A stretch of 64,000 nt of DNA from NCBI RefSeq assembly GCF_001704635.1, contig NZ_MAXF01000095.1:124001-188000 (forward strand), in the 5' to 3' direction. Shown here piece by piece: positions 33,370-41,900 of the stretch. The notes under the pieces were generated by a model, which saw only the letters and a program-made list of their open reading frames with translations, was not told where the DNA came from and made no database searches. Every line of letters begins with the position of its first letter. Positions within the stretch are counted from its first letter, which is position 1. Source of the stretch: Streptomyces sparsogenes (lineage in GTDB: Bacteria; Actinomycetota; Actinomycetes; Streptomycetales; Streptomycetaceae). The translations under genes and the position numbers were made by a program.

Positions 33370-33804
33370 ATGCCCACGAGCCCCGAGCACCCCCGTGCCG
33401 ACTTCTCCCTCGTCTTCCCGCCCGACCCGAGCTGGGTCCGCACCGCTCGCGAAGCCGTACGCACCGCCCTGCACACCGCCGATCGCCCCGACCTCGCCGA
33501 CACGGCCCTCCTCCTCACCTCGGAGGCCGTCACCAACGCCGTCACCGCCTGTCGGCGCAGCGGTTGCGCGGCGCCCGTCACCCTCTACGCCGAGTGGGGC
33601 GCCCTCGGCACCCTCCGCGTCCTCGTCAGCGACGACGCCCCCGGCATGCCGTCGCCGCGCGCCCTTACCAGGGCGGAAGCAGAGGCGGAAAACGGGCGAG
33701 GACTCTTTCTCATCGACAACTGCGCCACCGAGTGGGGCGTCTGCCACCACGGGCCCGGCCCGGGGAAGGCGGTCTGGTTCCAGGTCGGCGGCGCGGGCTC
33801 ATGA
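33370..33804 (+). CDS. RsbW/AbaA-type ATP-binding protein of the second module
   Basis: A 144-residue GHKL-fold ATPase. The N-box is LLTSEAVTNAVTACRR, the G1 region is RVLVSDDAPGMPSP, and the G2 region is AEAENGRGLFLIDNCATEWG. The start at 33370 has an ideal AGGAGG five bases upstream. It is shorter than its counterpart at 2684-3184 but follows the same order of motifs. It is probably a signalling partner of the divergent XRE regulator. Confidence 0.9.
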   Translation: MPTSPEHPRADFSLVFPPDPSWVRTAREAVRTALHTADRPDLADTALLLTSEAVTNAVTACRRSGCAAPVTLYAEWGALGTLRVLVSDDAPGMPSPRALTRAEAEAENGRGLFLIDNCATEWGVCHHGPGPGKAVWFQVGGAGS

Positions 33805-34161
33805 CCAGCGCATCTTCTTCCATCACCAATGGGTGAGGTCCATCACGCACGAGCAGTGCGGGTCAGTGGCGTCCGTCGTCATGCGCTCCTCCTCGGTGAT
33901 CAAGGACGGCAGGGCTGCGAGCAAGGCGGTAATGGCGCCGGATGGGCGCACGTCAGCGGCGATCACCCCAGGGGGTGTCCTCCGTGTCGAGGTAGAGACG
34001 CAGCCGGTCCTGATTCAGGAAGCGAAGCTCGGCACGTTCGACGACATGACACGGCCGACAGGCTCCGCCAGGTTCACCAGCTCCTTCACCGTCACGACAG
34101 CCCTGCGCCGCCAGCCCGGACGGCAACGAGCTGACGAGGGACCTGGAACGCTGCGGCCTGC
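33805..34161. other. 357-base spacer with broken reading frames downstream of the graspetide cluster
   Basis: No full gene is supported. On the minus strand, downstream of the methyltransferase, one frame runs across most of the spacer but is broken by a TGA near 33990. Its last part is the 19-codon ORF listed separately. The break suggests the remains of a small gene that once followed the cluster. The + strand shows nothing recognisable. Confidence 0.4.
33823..33882 (-). CDS. Possible 19-residue peptide ORF downstream of the graspetide cluster
   Basis: MTTDATDPHCSCVMDLTHW, preceded by GAGGAGGAGCGC, an unusually strong ribosome-binding site. It lies about 280 bases beyond the methyltransferase stop in the same direction. 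The peptide has Cys-x-Cys and several Thr/Asp residues. It may be a leftover of a decayed gene whose frame continues upstream, or a genuine tiny product. I cannot decide from sequence alone. Confidence 0.3.
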   Translation of the reverse strand: MTTDATDPHCSCVMDLTHW

Positions 34162-35361
34162 CTAAGGCATCGGCAGAGGGAGGCCGGGCATGTGCGGGTG
34201 ACGCAGGTGCTGTCCGCCGTCGTGGACGTGCAGCCGAAACGTCTCCGGCCCCGGCCGCCCCGCCGCATCGTAGGCGCTCAGGACCGTCTCAATGCGGTCC
34301 CATAGCTTGACGGGGCCGCTTTGTCGCACCTGCCACGTACCGTCGCCTGGGGTGAGGGTAGCGGCGGATCCGGTGATGACGTCGGCGAGGAGTATCGCCT
34401 CGCCGACCGTGGTCATCTGTGCGTCCGGCACGGCGCTTTGGGCGAGGAATCTCAGGTGGAAGGCTTCCTCAGTGACGGCGGTGATCCGCTCGGGGCTGTG
34501 CTTCGCCTTGCGGCCCGTCTTGGGAAGACCAGCCGCCCAGTGGGCGGGGTTCCCGAACGCGGGGGCGGCGTGCGTTCGGGCGGACATGAAGGAGACGGTT
34601 CCGCTGAGCAACTGGCCTTCGGCGGTGTGGTCGTCCTCGACAGTCAGCAGGACACGCGCGTATCCGTAGAGCCAGCCGCTGAGGGTGAGCAGGATCTTCC
34701 CTCCCGGCCGGGTCTGGGAGATAAGGGCCGGAGGGACGGCGCGGAAAGAGCATGCGGCAATGATCCGGTCGAAGGGTGCCTCGGGCCAGTAGCCGTAGAG
34801 CCCGTCGGCGACCGCGAGGGTGGGGGTATAGCCCAGGCCGAACAGTGCGTTCGCCGCCGTCTCCAGGCGGTGCGGGTCCACCTCGATGCTGGTGAGGTTG
34901 GCGGAACCAAGGCGTTCGCACGCGAGCGCGGTGGAGTAGCCGGTCCCGGTGCCGATCTCCAGCACCGTGTGATCCTCGGAGACATCCGCGTCCGCCCACA
35001 TCCGCAGCACGAGCGACGGCAGGGTGGAAGACGAGGTCGGGGCCCCGCCGTGCCGGACGGTCGGTTGTTTCCAGTTCACTTCGGCGCCGTCGAGCTGTGT
35101 GATCAGTGTGGTGTCGGAGTATGCGGCGGCCAGCCACCGGCCGGAGTCGAGCTCGGCGGTAACCGGCTCCCACACCGTCATTCCTTGCCTGTCGCGCTCG
35201 TCGGCGGGCAGGTAGAAGCCGGGCACGAACCGGTGGCGGGGCACCGTCGCGGTCGCGTGATGCCACGCGGGATCGGCGAGAACGCCATCCGTGGTGAGAG
35301 TCTTGGTCATGGCCTCGCGCAGGCGGGCCGCGTCGGTCTCAATGTTGGCGGGCGTGGTCAT
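34162..35361 (-). CDS. tgmC: PIMT-like O-methyltransferase of the graspetide cluster
   Basis: A 399-residue protein. The central third is a protein-L-isoaspartate O-methyltransferase domain: PRHRFVPGFYLPAD, GAPTSSSTLPSLVLRMW (the 'S-x-P' substrate/SAM loop) and motif I TVLEIGTGTGYSTALACE (about residues 132-149), with the acidic IEVDP after it. The C-terminal ~150 residues are the extension seen in the methyltransferases of ATP-grasp peptide maturation systems. In the fuscimiditide pathway such an enzyme methylates an Asp side chain, which then closes to an aspartimide. It overlaps tgmB by 23 bases, with AAAGGAGG before the ATG, so it is translated with the ligase. The symbol is a working label. 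Confidence 0.88.
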   Translation of the reverse strand: MTTPANIETDAARLREAMTKTLTTDGVLADPAWHHATATVPRHRFVPGFYLPADERDRQGMTVWEPVTAELDSGRWLAAAYSDTTLITQLDGAEVNWKQPTVRHGGAPTSSSTLPSLVLRMWADADVSEDHTVLEIGTGTGYSTALACERLGSANLTSIEVDPHRLETAANALFGLGYTPTLAVADGLYGYWPEAPFDRIIAACSFRAVPPALISQTRPGGKILLTLSGWLYGYARVLLTVEDDHTAEGQLLSGTVSFMSARTHAAPAFGNPAHWAAGLPKTGRKAKHSPERITAVTEEAFHLRFLAQSAVPDAQMTTVGEAILLADVITGSAATLTPGDGTWQVRQSGPVKLWDRIETVLSAYDAAGRPGPETFRLHVHDGGQHLRHPHMPGLPLPMP

Positions 35362-36337
35362 GGGCCGTCGCCTCCTTTCCGCTCAGGATGTCGGCGAACG
35401 CCTCGGTGATGGCCGGAGCTTCGGGCAGCCAGCCCCATTGCCCGTTCGGATTGCACTCAAGGGCTGTCCAGGATTCGGGCAGGTGTTCGTCGCCAGTGAG
35501 GGCGAAGTCGAAACAACCGAAGGCCAGGCCAAACGAGGCCAGGTAGTTGTGCAGCGCAGCCTCGATCGCGGCGGGGACGCCGATGGGTGTGTGGATGAGG
35601 TCGTTCCAGTCGCCTCGGCGCCAGTCCAGGGCGCCGTCCGGTGCCTCGATCCGGCTGGCGAACACCTGCCGCCCGACCACGGTGACCCGCGCGTCGCCGT
35701 TCTTGGGGATCTCGGCCTGGAACAAGTGCGGCATTACGGTGAGCGAGTCGTCGAAGGTGCCCGGATCGACGCGCTGGGCCCAGATCGCTCCAGCGTGCCC
35801 GTCCTCACTCACGGGCAGCCCGCGGAACGGCTTGTAGATGATGAGCTCGTGCTCAGCGGCGAACTTTCGCGCCTGCTCAGCATCGTTGGTGACCAGCGTC
35901 GCCGGGATGGTGAGCCCGAGTTCGGCGAAGCGTTGCAGTTGGGCGGGCTTGAAGTCCGCACGGCTGACAGCGGCCGGGTGGTTCACATACCGCGCGCCGC
36001 GCAGGTTGTGCAGGATGCCGCCGAGGCCGTGCCGGGTCTCGGCGGTGGCGAAGTCGCGTTGCCGGGCTGGAAGGTGGGCGAAGCGGGCGGAGTACGGGGT
36101 GGGGCGGCGGTAGTACACCGCCGCCACATCCCCCAGCTCCACCTCGCGGCTTGCCGTACGCAGCCGCCCGCCCCATACCGGTGCTCCGGCGCCGATGTGG
36201 GCGCCGAACGTCAGGTCGGATCCGATATCGGCCGGATCGATGCGGGCGACGGGCACCTCGCGCCCGTTCAACGCGGTGATGACGAGGTCGGCGGTGACGT
36301 CCTCCAGGGACGTGACGACCAGAACGAGGGGAGCCAC
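35339..36337 (-). CDS. tgmB: ATP-grasp peptide ligase (graspetide maturase)
   Basis: A 332-residue ATP-grasp enzyme of the ribosomal-peptide maturase family. N-terminal domain: LVLVVTSLEDVTADLVITALN, ARIDPADIG and VAAVYYRRPTPY. A Y-x-N-H-P stretch (ARYVNHPAAVSRADFKPAQLQRFAELGLTIPATLVTND) leads into the ATP-grasp fold: LIIYKPFRGLPV (ATP lysine), MPHLFQAEIPK, RVTVVGRQVFASRI, FGCFDFALTGD and WTALECNPNGQWGWLP, where E and N bind Mg2+. It joins Thr/Ser hydroxyls (or Lys) of the precursor to Asp/Glu side chains. It lies 3 bases after the precursor gene. Confidence 0.93.
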   Translation of the reverse strand: MAPLVLVVTSLEDVTADLVITALNGREVPVARIDPADIGSDLTFGAHIGAGAPVWGGRLRTASREVELGDVAAVYYRRPTPYSARFAHLPARQRDFATAETRHGLGGILHNLRGARYVNHPAAVSRADFKPAQLQRFAELGLTIPATLVTNDAEQARKFAAEHELIIYKPFRGLPVSEDGHAGAIWAQRVDPGTFDDSLTVMPHLFQAEIPKNGDARVTVVGRQVFASRIEAPDGALDWRRGDWNDLIHTPIGVPAAIEAALHNYLASFGLAFGCFDFALTGDEHLPESWTALECNPNGQWGWLPEAPAITEAFADILSGKEATAHDHARQH

Positions 36338-36340
36338 TGA

Positions 36341-36607
36341 TCAGTCCGACTCGTAGTCGGTGGTGTTGTCGTCCTGGGTCTGCGGCTGCGGGGTCTGCCC
36401 GTCGCCGCCGCCGGACACCGAGGCAGTGCCCTTGGTCTTGTTGGTGCCATGCTTGCCCATCTCCACCACTTGGCCGGCGGCGTCGGTGTAGCGGGCGGTC
36501 TGCGTGGCCTCGTCCAGCGTCACTGTCGCGTACGCCGGCGGGGCCGCCGGCAGCCGGTCGGTGACCAGCCGCATCGCCCACGGAGCCTCGGGTGCAAGCG
36601 TCTCCAT
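36341..36607 (-). CDS. tgmA: Graspetide precursor peptide
   Basis: An 88-residue precursor. The leader METLAPEAPWAMRLVTDRLP, the YATVTLDEATQTARYTDAAG segment and the VVEMGKHGTNK box are the family's conserved features. The C-terminal ~30 residues are the presumed core, rich in Thr/Ser (58, 61, 63, 65, 72, 77, 82, 83, 87) and acids (Asp69, 79, 80, 84, 88; Glu86), with a GGGDG turn and a Q-T-P-Q-P-Q-T-Q segment. These supply the hydroxyl and carboxyl partners for ester cross-links. AAGGGG lies seven bases before the ATG. The gene heads the operon with tgmB and tgmC. Confidence 0.9.
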   Translation of the reverse strand: METLAPEAPWAMRLVTDRLPAAPPAYATVTLDEATQTARYTDAAGQVVEMGKHGTNKTKGTASVSGGGDGQTPQPQTQDDNTTDYESD

Positions 36608-36854
36608 ACGGAATCCCCTTCCCTCACATCCGGCGGGTAGCCAGGCGGCCCCGCCTGATCAGAATCTGCCCACCGCACAGGCCTGACCAGTAGCGCAGGT
36701 GTCGCATATCGTGGCATAAAAGTTACACTGGGTGACGCCGCGTTGGAAGGGCGAGCATCGCTGGCTGGGGCGTGTATCGAAAGTGCTGGTCACCGGCGTG
36801 GCACCGCCTAAAATGACATGCGCTCTATGTCCGGTCGTGCTGGGATCAATCGCT
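36608..36854. promoter_or_regulatory. Divergent promoter region between the graspetide cluster and a GNAT gene
   Basis: The 247 bases have an AT-rich stretch near 36700-36733 (GCATATCGTGGCATAAAAGT), unusual for this genome, giving TATGCC/GATATG candidates on the minus strand for tgmA. No coding sequence is supported. Confidence 0.45.
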
Positions 36855-37661
36855 ATGGATGATCATTCCTTTGATGAAGCCGACTTGACGGACAGGATGG
36901 AGCGGAACCTGGCGGAACACGCCTGTCATCTGCACCGGAGTATGTCTGGCGCGACCGTCACAGAGGCTGGTGACCTCCTGGTCGTGGACAGTGGCCTGGA
37001 CGACGACACGTTCAACATCGTTGCCTCGGCCCGCTTCACCGCCGCCAGCGCCGCGGCCCGCATCACCGAGACCGCTGGGACACTGGCCGGCACCGGCCGC
37101 CGTTTCTCCTGGTGGGTGGGGCCGGCCTCGACACCGCTGGACCTCACCGCCCGCCTGACGGCGGCCGGTCTGCCGGTGTCTGAACGCGAGACGGCGATGT
37201 GGGCCGAACTGGACGACACCCTGCCTCCTCCCGCCGTCCCGGGACTGGACATCCGGATCGTGACCACGCCCGAGCAGCTCGCCGACTACGCCACGGTCCT
37301 CGCCGCGAACTGGAACCCGCCCGCCGAAACCGTCCGCGGCTTCTTCGCTCGAGCCGCCCCGCAGGCACTGGCCGCGACCTGCCCGGCCCGGTACCTGGTG
37401 GGCTACGTGGAAAACCGTCCGGTCTGCTCCGCCGAGGTGTTCCACCACGCGGGAGTCGCCGGCATCTACAACATCTCCACCCTGGCCGCCCACCGCCGGC
37501 GCGGCTACGGCGGTGCCATCACGCTCGCGGCCCTCCGCACGGCCCGCGAGCGAGACCACCGCATCGCGGTCCTACAGGCGTCGGCCGACGGCGAGCCCGT
37601 CTACCGCCGCCTGGGGTTCCGCGCCTGCGGCCAGTTCGTCGAACATGCCATCACCCCCTGA
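36855..37661 (+). CDS. GNAT-family acetyltransferase divergent from the graspetide genes
   Basis: A 268-residue protein. The C-terminal half is a GNAT domain: RYLVGYVENRPVCSAEVFHHAGVAGIYNISTLAAHRRRGYGGAITLAALRTARE, with the R-R-x-G-x-G acetyl-CoA loop, and the closing PVYRRLGFRACG. The N-terminal half (about 1-130) is a degenerate second domain with few motifs. The ATG at 36855 is preceded by only a weak GGGA. It shares the intergenic region with tgmA, so it could modify or protect against the peptide, or be unrelated. Confidence 0.85.
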   Translation: MDDHSFDEADLTDRMERNLAEHACHLHRSMSGATVTEAGDLLVVDSGLDDDTFNIVASARFTAASAAARITETAGTLAGTGRRFSWWVGPASTPLDLTARLTAAGLPVSERETAMWAELDDTLPPPAVPGLDIRIVTTPEQLADYATVLAANWNPPAETVRGFFARAAPQALAATCPARYLVGYVENRPVCSAEVFHHAGVAGIYNISTLAAHRRRGYGGAITLAALRTARERDHRIAVLQASADGEPVYRRLGFRACGQFVEHAITP

Positions 37662-37709
37662 CCGCCAAGACTCCACGGGCTGTCCGTTCGCCATCCCTGA
37701 ATGGGCCGG

Positions 37710-38075
37710 TCACAGCCACTCATTGATGGCCGCTACGAGGACAGTGGCCTCGTAGCGGCCCGCGAGCTTGTCGTATCTCGTGGCCACAGCTCGGTTCCTT
37801 TTGAGGCGGTTGATGCCGCACTCGACGGCATGCCGGGCCTTGTGGTCCTCGGCGTTGAACTTGGGCGGCCGACCACCGCGGGAGCCGCGCTTCTTGCGGT
37901 TGCGCGCCTGGTCGGCCTTGTCCGGGATGGTGCAGCGGATGCTATGGACATGGGGTTTTGGCCCTGCTCGTCCGCCAGGTGCAGCTTGGTGGTGAACCCG
38001 CCCCGCAAGCGTCCCAGTCCGTGATCACCAGGCTCGGTGAACATGCCGCCCGGCGGTTCTTTCTGTAGTTCACCC
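37710..38075 (-). pseudogene. Decayed IS5-family transposase remnant
   Basis: Two blocks in different frames match one transposase. The 5' block has DHGLGRLRGGFTTKLHLADEQGQ, the usual 'G-R-S-R-G-G-L-T-T-K-[IL]-H' start of the DDE domain. The 3' block has IRCTIPDKADQARNRKKRGSRGGRPPKF then HAVECGINRLKRNRAVATRYDKLAGRY, the final DDE segment with the catalytic Glu. About 60 residues between the blocks are deleted, with a frameshift, and the true N-terminus is missing. It cannot make an active enzyme. Ends are approximate; no inverted repeats were found. Confidence 0.85.
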
Positions 38076-38172
38076 TGCCGACGAGCTCCGGCGGTCGAAG
38101 AGGTCCGGGGACGTGCGAAGGACCTCGCCGGTGCCAGGCCGACGACCGTCGCGGCCTGAGACCATCGGAACC

Positions 38173-38466
38173 ATGGGCAAGCACCGCCGACCCGGGCCAC
38201 CGAACCAGCCATCCCTTACCACCGCACGTCTCGACCCCGACGACCCGCTCGCTGCATACGTCAAGAGACGACGTGCGCCCATGGACCAGTACCGGCGCCA
38301 CCGCCCGCTGCACGGTGGCGCCGGCCACCTCCACCCCAGCGAAACGAGGGTTCTGGAAGAGTGGAGCGGTTTCGGGTACGAACCGGTCGGTACCGCTCCC
38401 GATCTCGCTGCGGCGCAGGCGTGGGTGCGTGATCTCGATCCCGGCACAGCGGATGGTGAAGAGTAG
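38173..38466 (+). CDS. DUF6087-type small protein
   Basis: A 97-residue protein: MGKHRRPGPPNQPS, LDPDDPLAAYVKRRRAPMDQYRRHRPLHGGAGHLHPSETRVLEEWSGFGYEPVG, then AAAQAWVRDLD. The 'R-R-x-[PR]-x-x-x-x-R-x-x-x-x-x-x-x-G-A-G-H-[LV]-x-P' run and the W-x-G-[FY] segment suggest DUF6087, a streptomycete family of unknown role often found in accessory regions. The ATG at 38173 is chosen by start composition. The terminator at 38475-38493 follows directly. Confidence 0.75.
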   Translation: MGKHRRPGPPNQPSLTTARLDPDDPLAAYVKRRRAPMDQYRRHRPLHGGAGHLHPSETRVLEEWSGFGYEPVGTAPDLAAAQAWVRDLDPGTADGEE

Positions 38467-38474
38467 AGGCAGCA

Positions 38475-38493
38475 CCCGCCGTTGCACGGCGGG
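38475..38493 (+). terminator. Hairpin terminator after the DUF6087 gene
   Basis: CCCGCCGT pairs with ACGGCGGG around TGC (8 base pairs), followed by GCGGCCTTTTGC. It lies nine bases after the stop, a good intrinsic terminator. Confidence 0.75.
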
Positions 38494-38639
38494 GCGGCCT
38501 TTTGCTCCTTCGCCTCCCGCCGACCCGCATCGCCATTCCTGACCGGCTGGGCGAGAGACGTGAGTAAACGTTCCGGCACTGGCAGGGAAGCCTGGTCGGG
38601 AGGCGAGGCGGGTCATCGGCGGACACACGAACTGACAGG

Positions 38640-38774
38640 TTAAATGATTGAATTATGGACGACGGCGGCCTGTGCGGCGCGCGGCGGAGCGGACGGTATG
38701 CAGATTGCCGTCACAAGAAAAACCGCGGTCGCGGTCAGCAGAGCGGCTGCGGGCTTCATGATCGCTTGCTTCAT
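38640..38774 (-). CDS. Possible small exported peptide downstream of the SARP regulator
   Basis: A 44-residue frame. It has a short basic start (MKQAIMKP), a hydrophobic core (AAALLTATAVFLVTAICI), then a Pro/Ala-rich stretch and a possible cleavage site before a short end, AAVVHNSII. That is the layout of a signal peptide carrying a tiny mature peptide. It lies 130 bases downstream of the large SARP/TPR regulator in the same direction. There is no strong ribosome-binding site for the ATG at 38774 or the second ATG at 38759, which is the main argument against it. Confidence 0.4.
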   Translation of the reverse strand: MKQAIMKPAAALLTATAVFLVTAICIPSAPPRAAQAAVVHNSII

Positions 38775-38791
38775 GCGGAGGAGTGAACACC

Positions 38792-38857
38792 ATGGTCGTC
38801 CAGTTGCCAAAATGGATCACTCGTAGGTGTGAAACTTGCTGGTGGCGCGGCGGTTGA
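38792..38857 (+). CDS. Possible 21-residue Trp/Cys-rich peptide
   Basis: A short frame beginning MVVQLPKWITRR and ending CETCWWRGG, preceded by GGAGGAGTGAACACC, a good ribosome-binding site. It contains C-x-x-C and two adjacent Trp near the C-terminus. It lies on the opposite strand to, and just outside, the exported-peptide candidate, so at most one of the two is likely to matter. Confidence 0.3.
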   Translation: MVVQLPKWITRRCETCWWRGG

Positions 38858-38903
38858 GCGCCGTGGTGAGGTAAGATCCACTGGCCTTCGGGATCACAAA
38901 TGC

Positions 38904-41900
38904 TTACTTCCCGCTGGCCGTCGCGCGGTCACGCATGCTGAGCTGCAAGCGGATGTCGGTCAGGGTGTCGAGCGCGCGCCGCTGCTCCTCGGGGAAGCGG
39001 AGTCGCCGGGCGAGGTCGAGGGCTGCTTCGAGATGGTCTGACGCGGATTGCAGGTCCCCCAGCCGGAGTTCGGTCAACCCGAGGCAGCGCAACGCCTGGG
39101 TCTCTTCGAGCGCCGCTCCTATGCTCTTCGCCAAAGCGAGCGCGCTTCTGTGGTGTACTGCCGCTTCGTGGTCTCTTCCTGCCGCATGGAATGCGGATCC
39201 TATGCTGTTCAGGGCGATGGATTCATTCCGTCTGTCACCTAACTGCCGGAACGAGAAGAGGGCTTGCCTATACAGGTCCAGAGCCGCTTCAAGGTCTTCC
39301 GGAAGGTTGAGGATATTGGCCAGGTTGCATTGGGCAACCGCCTGATCCGAGCGGCTTCCGGTCGCCGTGCTGATCCGGAGTGAGTTCTCCAATGCCTGGC
39401 GAGCGGATTCCCGGTCTCCGGTGCTCAGAAAAAGATCCGACATGTTGTTCAGTACGTGCGATTCCTCTCGGTGGTCGCCGACCTCCCGGAATCCTTTGAG
39501 TGCGGCTTCGAAAGAATCCTTGGCGGACAGGTGGCTGGCCAGGTGCAAGAGGGTGATGCCCAGATTGTTCTGCGACCGAGCAACTTGCCACTGATCGCCT
39601 GAGCGCGAACGGATTTCCAGAGCCTCCCGCTGAAAGGTGAGGGCCTCGTCCAGGCGGCCTAGATGCCAGTGCAGGACTCCCAAGAGGTGGACCGCTTCGG
39701 CCTCCGCTGTTGGGTCATGGAGGTTCTGCGCGAGTGTCAGCGCCCGACGGGCGCAGTCCACTGCCTGTGGATAGCGCGCGGAGTGGGCCAGGGTGGCGCT
39801 GAGGTCGATCAGGGCGCGGGCCTCCGCGCGGGGGTTGTTGGTGGTGCGCCAGTGGGTGGCCGCGTGGTCGTGCATGCGCTGGGCTTCGGCCCAGTAGCCC
39901 TCGGCGTCCAGGAAACCGGCCAGGACGTGGGCGAATTGGGCGGCCTGGGCGGGGTGGTGGTGGGTGCGGGCGTGGCGTTCGGCGGCGACGAGGGCGGTGC
40001 GTTCGGCGGTGAGCCAGCGCTTGGCGTCCTGGGCGTCGGGCCAGGTGGGGAGGGGGCAGGGGGAGGGGGCGAGGTGGAGGTCGAGGCGGGCTCGGCGGGG
40101 GTAGATCATGCGGTCCGCCTGGGCGGCGGCGTTGAGGTGGAAATCGATGAGCCGCTGGACCGCCCGATCGCGGTCCTCTTCGGTGTCCTCGGCGACCGTG
40201 AGGGTGAGGGCGTATTCGCCCAGAAGATCGTGGAAGCGGTAGCGGTCGGGCGCGGGTTCGGAGAGAAGGTGCGCGTCCAGGAGTGATTCGATGATCCGCT
40301 CGGTCTCTTCCAGGGGCAGGCCGGTGAGCGCGGCGGCGGAGTGGGGGCCGAATTCGGGGGCGAGGTGGAGGCCGAGGAGGCGGAAGACGGTTTGCTGCTC
40401 GGCCGTGAGGGTGTTGTACGACATCTCGAACACGCGGGCGATGTCGGTGTATACGTCGCGGATTTCGTTGAGCCGGCCGTGGGCCCGGGACAGGCGTTGA
40501 ATGAGGTGGGAGGTCGTCCAGGAGGGACGGGAGACCATGCGGCCCGCGGCGAGTTCGAGGGCGAGTGGCAAATGGCCGCACAGCCGGGCGATATTCGCCA
40601 CGTCGTTCGCGTCCTGGCTGCGTTCGGGCCCCACCAGCCGCCGGAAGAGGGCGGTCGCGTCGTCCGTCGGCAGCACGTCGAGGAAGAGCGGGCGGACGCC
40701 GGGGAGGCCGGCCAGGCGACGGCGGCTGGTGATGATGATCAGCGAGGAGGAGCTGCCGGGGAGCAGCGGACGTACCTGCTCGGGGCCGGCGGCGTCGTCC
40801 AGCACGATCACGGCGCGGCGGGAGGCCAGCATGGTGCGCCACAGGGACGTCAGCTCGTCCAGGTCGTGCGGGACGGCGGTGGCGGGGACGCCGAGGAGGC
40901 GCAGCAGGGTGGTGAGGGCCGCCTCGGGAGTCAGCGGGTGGCGGCCGGCGGAGTGGGCCTGGAGGTCGATGTAGAGCTGACCTGCGGGGAAGCGCTTGGC
41001 GAGGCGGCGGGCGGCGTGCAGGGCCAGCAGGCTCTTGCCGACGCCGCCCATGCCGGTGATGGTCTGGAGCGCGATCACCGCGCCCCCGTCTTCGGGCGCC
41101 TGGAGCACGGCCTGCAGCGTGCCCATCTCCTCGTGGCGGCCGACGAGTTCGGCGTGGCCCGGCAGGTTGTTCGGGGCGGCGGTGGCAGCCCCGGTGGAGG
41201 TGGCGGTGGCGTTCGGGGCGTGGTCGGTGAGCAGCTCGCTCACCGGGGCCCGGTTCAGGATGAGCCGGTGCGCGCGGGACAGGGCCTCGCCCGGGTCGGC
41301 GCCCAGCTCCTCCTTGAGGCGGCGCCGCGCGAGATCGTACGTGCGCAGCGCGTCGGCCTGCCGGCCGCTGCCGTACCCCGCCACCATGAGATGGCGGATC
41401 AGGGTCTCGTCGGTGGGGTACCGGGCGACCAGCGCCGACAGCTCGCCCACCAGCTCCGCGAAGCACCCCCGGCGGAACTCGATGGCGATCCGGGTGAGGG
41501 TCGCGGCCAGCCGGCCCTCCAGCAGGGTCGCGCGGACGTTCTCCGCCCACAGGCCGCCGAGCCCGGCCAGCGGCTCGCCGCGCCACAGGCCCTCCGCCTG
41601 CCGCAGCAGTGCCAGGGCCTGGGCGTCGTCGCCGCTGTCGGCAAGCGACCGGGCCTGGGCGACCAGCCGGTTGAAGCGGTGCCAGTCGACGGCCTCCGGA
41701 TCCACGGCCAGGGTGTACGTGTGGGCCCGCTGCACCAGCAGCGACGGGCTGCCCGGCGCGTCGGCCTGCGGCAGCCGCCGGCGGATCTTGGCCGCGCAGG
41801 AGTGCAGGCTGGCCCGTGGCTTGCCGGGCGGATCGCCGTCCCACAGCTGCTCGATCAGGGTGTCCAGGGCGACCGGTTTGCCCACGTCGAGGGCCAGGGC

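Larger units (their letters stand above)
38467..38903. other. 437-base spacer with competing tiny ORFs
   Basis: After the terminator at 38475-38493, the spacer holds two small overlapping candidates, one on each strand (38640-38774 minus and 38792-38857 plus). The base composition is more AT-rich than its neighbours. No larger gene is supported. Confidence 0.5.
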
